DNA of 64,000 nucleotides from Heligmosomoides polygyrus polygyrus. Lineage: Eukaryota; Nematoda; Chromadorea; Rhabditida; Heligmosomidae. Below are positions 62,096 to 64,000 of the stretch, one piece after another (the stretch's first letter is position 1; every line of letters starts with the position of its first letter). The translations under genes were made by a program, and so were the position numbers. The stretch covers positions 30,481,923-30,545,922 of the forward strand of contig OX377201.1 in the NCBI GenBank assembly GCA_947396885.1, read 5' to 3'. Below the pieces are notes generated by a model. The model was not told the DNA's origin. It saw only the letters and a list, made by a program, of their open reading frames with translations, and did no database searches.

Positions 62096-62983
62096 CGTTG
62101 GCCAATTGATCGTCGCAGCCCCCCATGGCATTTTCCACATCTAGAAAATAAGTATGTGATTCCGTCTCAAATTTATTGCTGGTGAATTAATATTAGAACG
62201 AGACCCTCTAAAAAGGGACGGAGTCCTGTCAGTAAGCTTCTTCCTCAAATTGAGTTTACAGTTTTCTAAAGAACTGTTAAACTCTTCCATACGGCTCAGG
62301 TAGTTGTCTCAACTGCTTGAACCTTTACTGAGCTGGGAAAGTGGCTGCAGTAATCAATCTATAAGTTCCGTCAGTTTGCAGTTGATTGATGGAGCAGCTC
62401 CGTTTCTTTTTTTTTGGTTAACGAGGCGACGGTTTCAGAAAACCACCGTAGAATTGATGGCGTCCGGGGGCGTCACCGTGTCAGAGAAAACCACTTTGGC
62501 AAACAGCGTTCGTTGATTCGTGTGGAGCAGCCAAACTGTCTTCCATGATATAAGTCAAGCTGCCCACATGGTTGGAGAGGGGATCGGAACTGTTTCGTGC
62601 AAAAAGCTGTTCACTTGTGACTAGCACGTTTTCAGTTCAGTTTAGCTGGCCGAGGTTAGTATCTACCAGTATGTACTAGTCTGGAAACGTTATGTTGCTC
62701 AGGTTTGTAGGAAGATGGACGCAGAGGAGATTTCTTCGGGCAATTCTTGTAGGATTGGCAGCTTTAGAAAATACTGCGGAGTGGAATATCCGAGATCCTC
62801 TTGAGTGTTAAGTTTGGAATCCAGCACCTAAAATGAGGTTCCGTGGTCTTCCAGCAGCGTTTCGGTTGCTGGTATGAGGATACTGACTTGAAGAACTTGT
62901 TGCACTCAATATTCGGCGAAAGTAATATCGCTTGTAAACAACAGACATAATTGCAGGGGAACTTGTGTGGGAATGTTATTAGG
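62096..62983. other. Intergenic, no recognisable gene
   Basis: One 70-codon plus-strand frame, no domain, no repeat ends. Confidence 0.4.
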
Positions 62984-62998
62984 GTCGGGCAAAAGTCA

Positions 62999-63216
62999 TC
63001 ATCTTTTTCATTAGCGTCTATCCCGCTTGGCAGCGGCGTCCGCTTGGTGTGGTGACGCCAATTCTGCCGATCAAATTCTTGATCAGGATGTACACCAGCT
63101 GTCTACGTCCACGTCCACATGCAGCGTGTCTAGCCAACGTTCCTGCGGGCTTCCTCTGGGCCGCTTTTCAGGGACCACAAAGTTCAGGGCAATCTTACGG
63201 ACGGTGTCGTCGTTGG
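62999..63216 (-). mobile_element. 5'-truncated LINE, C-terminal coding end
   Basis: The minus strand encodes VRKIALNFVVPEKRPRGSPQ and ERWLDTLHVDVDV, then after a frame change DQADAAAKRDRR. This is the C-terminal motif of LINE reverse transcriptases (RPRG-P--RWLDTLH-D...DPA-KRDKR). It ends in GATGATG-like units and is flanked by 15-bp direct repeats GGGTCGGGCAAAAGT (62,984-62,998 and 63,217-63,231). Confidence 0.7.
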
Positions 63217-63231
63217 GGTCGGGCAAAAGTA

Positions 63232-63960
63232 TTAAGCGAAATTCAACATTTTTTCCTTATAACTCACAAGTCAGTGATGGTGGGGAGATCACCATCAAGG
63301 GCGATGGTTTGCTGTCATCGCTCAACCAGCCTCCTGATTCCATCCTTCCAGAGCTGCTTGGGGCTGGTATCTATCCACTGCTGAATGTGGCGCTCGAGGT
63401 CGGCCTGGGTCTTTGTGTCTTTCCGGACCATAAAGTCCTGCGGACTCGTGTAATAGTATGGAGTGAGCTCCGTCGAATACAATGGGTGAGGGATGTGGTG
63501 ATATCCCTCTGAATGAGCTTATCCATATTTACTTTTGCCTGATGGAGAGCTGTACTGTCGAAGAGGAGCACCTTCTTGAAGCGGAGCGACCGAATAAGGG
63601 CGAGTCGCCGGTCGACCACTTCGATTTGGCTCACCCCTTGGACCGTGGAGTCCAGTCCATTCTCTTGGGAATTGCCTTCCAGTAGAGCGGCCTATGGGCG
63701 CAGTCCCAAACTGTCAGAGGATAAGGCTCCCCGTGCACATCTCGCCGAACGAAGGTCGGCACCGGGTCTTGCCAGACTGGCTGCTTGGCTGAGCTAAGGT
63801 AGAGGACACACTTCTCATTCTGCATGACGGTCGAGTCCAGACTCCTTAGGGTTGGGAACTGGGCGAGATTACAGGTCGACGCGAAAACGAACGCGTATGT
63901 GGCCTGAAATAGGTTGAAGATTCGGCACGATTTTGAAAAGGGCGAAAGTGGTAACTTCCT
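63232..63960 (-). pseudogene. Mariner transposase remnant
   Basis: Minus-strand blocks: VRRDVHGEPYPLTVWDCAHR with LYWKAIP, KVLLFDSTALHQAKV (a decayed HDNARPH), HPLYSTELTPYYYTSPQDFM and HIQQWIDTSPKQLWKDGIRR with ERWQQTIALDGD. The order matches the C-terminal two-thirds of mariner transposases. The catalytic aspartates are mostly lost. Confidence 0.7.
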
Positions 63961-63965
63961 AAGTA

Positions 63966-64000
63966 ATAGGGTATCCAGAAAGTTTCGGCAGAAAACTTCG
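63966..64000 (+). mobile_element. Possible mariner terminal inverted repeat
   Basis: TAGGGTATCCAGAAAGTTTC resembles mariner ends that start after a TA. The element would continue beyond the window. Confidence 0.35.

Overview
This window looks like nuclear DNA of a parasitic nematode, most likely a strongylid (hookworm-like) species. The reasons are a cuticle collagen with nematode-type cysteine knots, a nematode-type SKP1 protein, short introns with TTTCAG-like acceptors, and large numbers of nematode-style mobile elements (mariner/Tc1, RTE and CR1 LINEs, BEL/Pao LTR elements, a tRNA-derived SINE). No bacterial or organelle features are seen. The species call is inference.

Three host genes are well supported. 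(1) An intronless SKP1 homologue at 25,245-25,751 (+), an adaptor of SCF ubiquitin ligases. (2) A large split gene at 37,969-56,122 (+) assembled here from 14 exons. Its 508-residue product has an N-terminal membrane anchor, an SMP lipid-transfer domain and a PDZ domain, and is the nematode PDZD8 homologue. The exon lengths sum to a multiple of three and all phases agree. (3) A single-exon cuticle collagen at 59,455-60,366 (+) with a TATA box and a poly(A) signal. A 72-nt tRNA-like gene with a TTTT terminator lies just upstream of the collagen.

Most of the rest is repeat. From left to right: SINEs and an RTE fragment (0.5-3 kb); a hammerhead-like motif (4.4 kb); a Tc1-like foldback (6.5-7.4 kb); a GC-rich inverted-repeat element (9.7-10.6 kb); a very A+T-rich Penelope-like element whose GIY-YIG endonuclease lies upstream of the reverse transcriptase (about 10.8-14.8 kb, minus); a mariner remnant holding a near-perfect 49-bp palindrome (16.5-17.5 kb); copies of a ~160-bp repeat with a recurring peptide-like motif (20.0-20.7 and 30.4-31.1 kb); a hAT-type MITE (21.5 kb); a CR1-like LINE remnant (26.3-27.3 kb); nested SINEs (28.9-29.7 kb); and mariner and RTE remnants (33-35.3 kb).

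The PDZD8-like gene is swollen by insertions. Intron 1 (7.1 kb) holds a recent BEL/Pao element with matching 5-bp target duplications and a 901-residue gag-protease reading frame but no recognisable reverse transcriptase, plus a 505-bp MITE. Intron 3 (4.4 kb) holds a second, shorter BEL/Pao element whose 3' LTR is split by a 1,363-bp inverted-repeat transposon with an 11-bp target duplication. Both BEL elements are antisense to the gene, use a tRNA-Gly-like primer site and carry tandem repeats in their leaders. To the right of the collagen is a hAT-like element with 8-bp target duplications that itself contains a SINE, then LINE and mariner fragments to the window end.
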